Shown here: positions 4,445-5,597 of the stretch, piece by piece
Layout: each line of letters begins with the position of its first letter
How positions within the stretch are numbered: position 1 is the first letter of the stretch
NCBI GenBank assembly: GCA_025923975.1
Contig: JAICEV010000256.1
Span: 1-5,597 of the forward strand
DNA length: 5,597 nucleotides
From: Propionibacteriaceae bacterium
GTDB lineage: Bacteria; Actinomycetota; Actinomycetes; Propionibacteriales; Propionibacteriaceae
Direction of reading: 5' to 3'
Made by a program: the position numbers and the translations under genes
The notes under the pieces: model-generated
Databases searched by the model: none
What the model was told of the DNA's origin: nothing
What the model saw: only the letters and a program-made list of their open reading frames with translations

Positions 4445-5545
4445 CTACAGCGTGCGTTCCAGCGGATCCCAATCTTCTGGTAGTAGCGGCGGCTTGTCGA
4501 CCGAGCTGGCAACCTCGACAAAGGCCCGCGACTCGACTGACTCCGTGATCGTGATCATGGTGTCAAGGACGTGATAGGCCAACAGCCCTTGCGCGCGGTG
4601 CGGTCGTCCTTCGCGGAGTGCGCGGGCCATATCGAGAACTCCAGTGCCGCGGGAGGACTTCGCCGTCGTGGTGGCCACCTTCTCCCACTCATCGCGATCA
4701 CGCCGTCTGATGGCAATATCGCCATCGAAGTAGTTCGGATCGGGAAATAGCATTGTTGCCTCGGTCCCGTTGACCTCCAGCAGAGTACGCGGAAGCGCCG
4801 AATCGAAAGAGAAGATGGCCTGCGCGGATTGGCCGGACTCGTACTGAACCAGCGAACTCACATGGCTGGGCACCATGACGTCAAACTCCTCGCCTGCCTT
4901 CGGCCCGGAGCCGATCACCCGCCGTTCCCGAGCCTTCGAACCAAGGGCAGCAACAGAGGAGACGGGGCCGAACACCTGTGCCACCGCAGTGAGGTAGTAC
5001 GGCCCAATGTCGAAGAGGGGGCCAGCGCCCACCGCATACAGGAAGGCCGGGTTGGGATGCCACGACTCCGGTCCAGGAAGCTGCAGCAGCGCCAGTGCCG
5101 TTAGCGGCGTCCCGATCATGCCCTGCTCGGTAAGCCGACAGGCCGCTTGGAGTCCTTCGCCGAGAAAGGTGTCCGGGGCGCAACCAACCAGCAGCCCAGC
5201 CGCCTCAGCGTCGCGAAGCAAGCTCTGCCCGCTGACCCGATCCAGCGCCAGTGGCTTCTCGTTCCATACGTGCTTGCCTGCCGCGATCACCTGGCTCGCG
5301 ACCTCGGCATGAGCCGCCGGGATGGTGAGATTGACCACGATTTCGACGCCTGGGTGGTCGAGGACAACAGCAACATCACCAGAGGTAGCGACGTCGTACT
5401 TTGCGGCCTTCTCTTTGGCAGCTTCGGGGAAGATGTCGCCAATGGCCAACACATCGGTGTCGGCGAAGCCCGTGAGGTTTTCCAGATAGGTGTCGCTGAT
5501 GGTGCCGGCACCGATAACCCCGATCCCGACCTGACCAGGCATCAT
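4445..5545 (-). CDS. Gfo/Idh/MocA family oxidoreductase, 'DIGPYYLTA' subgroup
   Basis: About 366 residues from the first of two consecutive ATGs. The Rossmann domain has VGIGVIGAGTISDTYLENL (GxGxxA/S near residue 12) and an acidic residue after strand 2 (GDIFPEAA). The conserved EKP is in NEKPLALD (about 96-98). The C-terminal domain has GCAPDTFLGEGLQAACRL and GPLFDIGPYYLTAVAQVFGP. In this subgroup the position of the usual catalytic His (DxGxH) is Tyr, here about residue 183, so its chemistry or substrate positioning probably differs from the 631 enzyme. The protein ends in a proline-rich segment (PPLLPEDWDPLERTL). It is predicted to act in the cytoplasm on a sugar, inositol or glycoside hydroxyl with NAD(P). 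The start at 5545 is chosen because the stop of the upstream frame shares its A (TGATG), which implies coupling; no Shine-Dalgarno is visible. TTG at 5548 and ATG at 5542 are alternatives. The frame is open up to a TGA at 5591-5593 but has no other start codon, so the gene is complete. Confidence 0.92.
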   Translation of the reverse strand: MMPGQVGIGVIGAGTISDTYLENLTGFADTDVLAIGDIFPEAAKEKAAKYDVATSGDVAVVLDHPGVEIVVNLTIPAAHAEVASQVIAAGKHVWNEKPLALDRVSGQSLLRDAEAAGLLVGCAPDTFLGEGLQAACRLTEQGMIGTPLTALALLQLPGPESWHPNPAFLYAVGAGPLFDIGPYYLTAVAQVFGPVSSVAALGSKARERRVIGSGPKAGEEFDVMVPSHVSSLVQYESGQSAQAIFSFDSALPRTLLEVNGTEATMLFPDPNYFDGDIAIRRRDRDEWEKVATTTAKSSRGTGVLDMARALREGRPHRAQGLLAYHVLDTMITITESVESRAFVEVASSVDKPPLLPEDWDPLERTL

Positions 5546-5597
5546 CAAGTCCGATTGCTGAGCAGGAATTCGCGGCTGGCCCGTACGGCATCAAGCA
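5545..5597 (-). CDS. C-terminal end of an upstream gene in the minus-strand operon
   Basis: A minus-strand frame enters from the right edge and ends in TGA (5545-5547), encoding LDAVRASREFLLSNRT. The stop shares its A with the ATG of the Gfo/Idh/MocA gene (TGATG), the same junction seen at 1807-1811. The helix-like tail resembles the end of a sugar phosphate isomerase/epimerase (compare '..AVRxSRxFL'), which would mirror the isomerase-dehydrogenase pair on the plus strand, but 16 residues are too few to identify it. Confidence 0.5.
   Translation of the reverse strand, partial: LDAVRASREFLLSNRT

Noticed and set aside
4191..4574. Plus-strand open frames across the gap between the fadE-like and minus-strand oxidoreductase genes
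   Set aside because: They overlap the ends of two real genes and translate to Pro/Arg/Ser-rich sequence with no motif.

Overview
The window is GC-rich DNA with tightly packed, often overlapping genes. It looks like a high-GC actinobacterium, most likely of the Mycobacterium/Rhodococcus group. The best pointer is the acyl-CoA dehydrogenase, which I recognise from memory as close to mycobacterial FadE25; no database search was possible.

Layout. Plus strand: the C-terminal half of a sugar phosphate isomerase/epimerase-like TIM-barrel protein (1-449), a 181-base gap, an intact Gfo/Idh/MocA oxidoreductase (631-1809), and a second Gfo/Idh/MocA gene starting at 1809 that is reduced to its two ends by an out-of-frame internal deletion (1809-2019). 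Minus strand, read from the right edge: the last codons of an unidentified gene (5545-5597), a third Gfo/Idh/MocA oxidoreductase (4445-5545), a FadE25-like acyl-CoA dehydrogenase (3244-4410), a ribbon-helix-helix (RHH) DNA-binding protein (2811-3194) and a Fic-domain protein (2125-2814). The two arms converge around 2020-2124.

How the genes may work together. TIM-barrel isomerases next to Gfo/Idh/MocA dehydrogenases are typical of oxidative catabolism of inositol, sugars or glycosides: NAD(P)-dependent oxidation of a ring hydroxyl followed by isomerisation, epimerisation or cleavage. The substrate cannot be read from sequence. The FadE-like gene follows the minus-strand dehydrogenase by 34 bases and is probably in its operon, although a fatty acyl-CoA enzyme is an unexpected partner. 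The RHH-Fic pair overlaps by ATGA and looks like a self-contained toxin-antitoxin-like module. It has a possible promoter of its own, with a good -35 box lying in an 8-bp inverted repeat at the end of the fadE-like gene.

The most unusual non-coding feature is a 49-base repeat present twice in the same orientation (491-539 and 2053-2101; 41 of 49 positions identical). Each copy starts 34-42 bases after a stop codon and carries two quasi-palindromic boxes exactly 30 bases apart. No RNA genes, CRISPR arrays, transposases or origins were seen.
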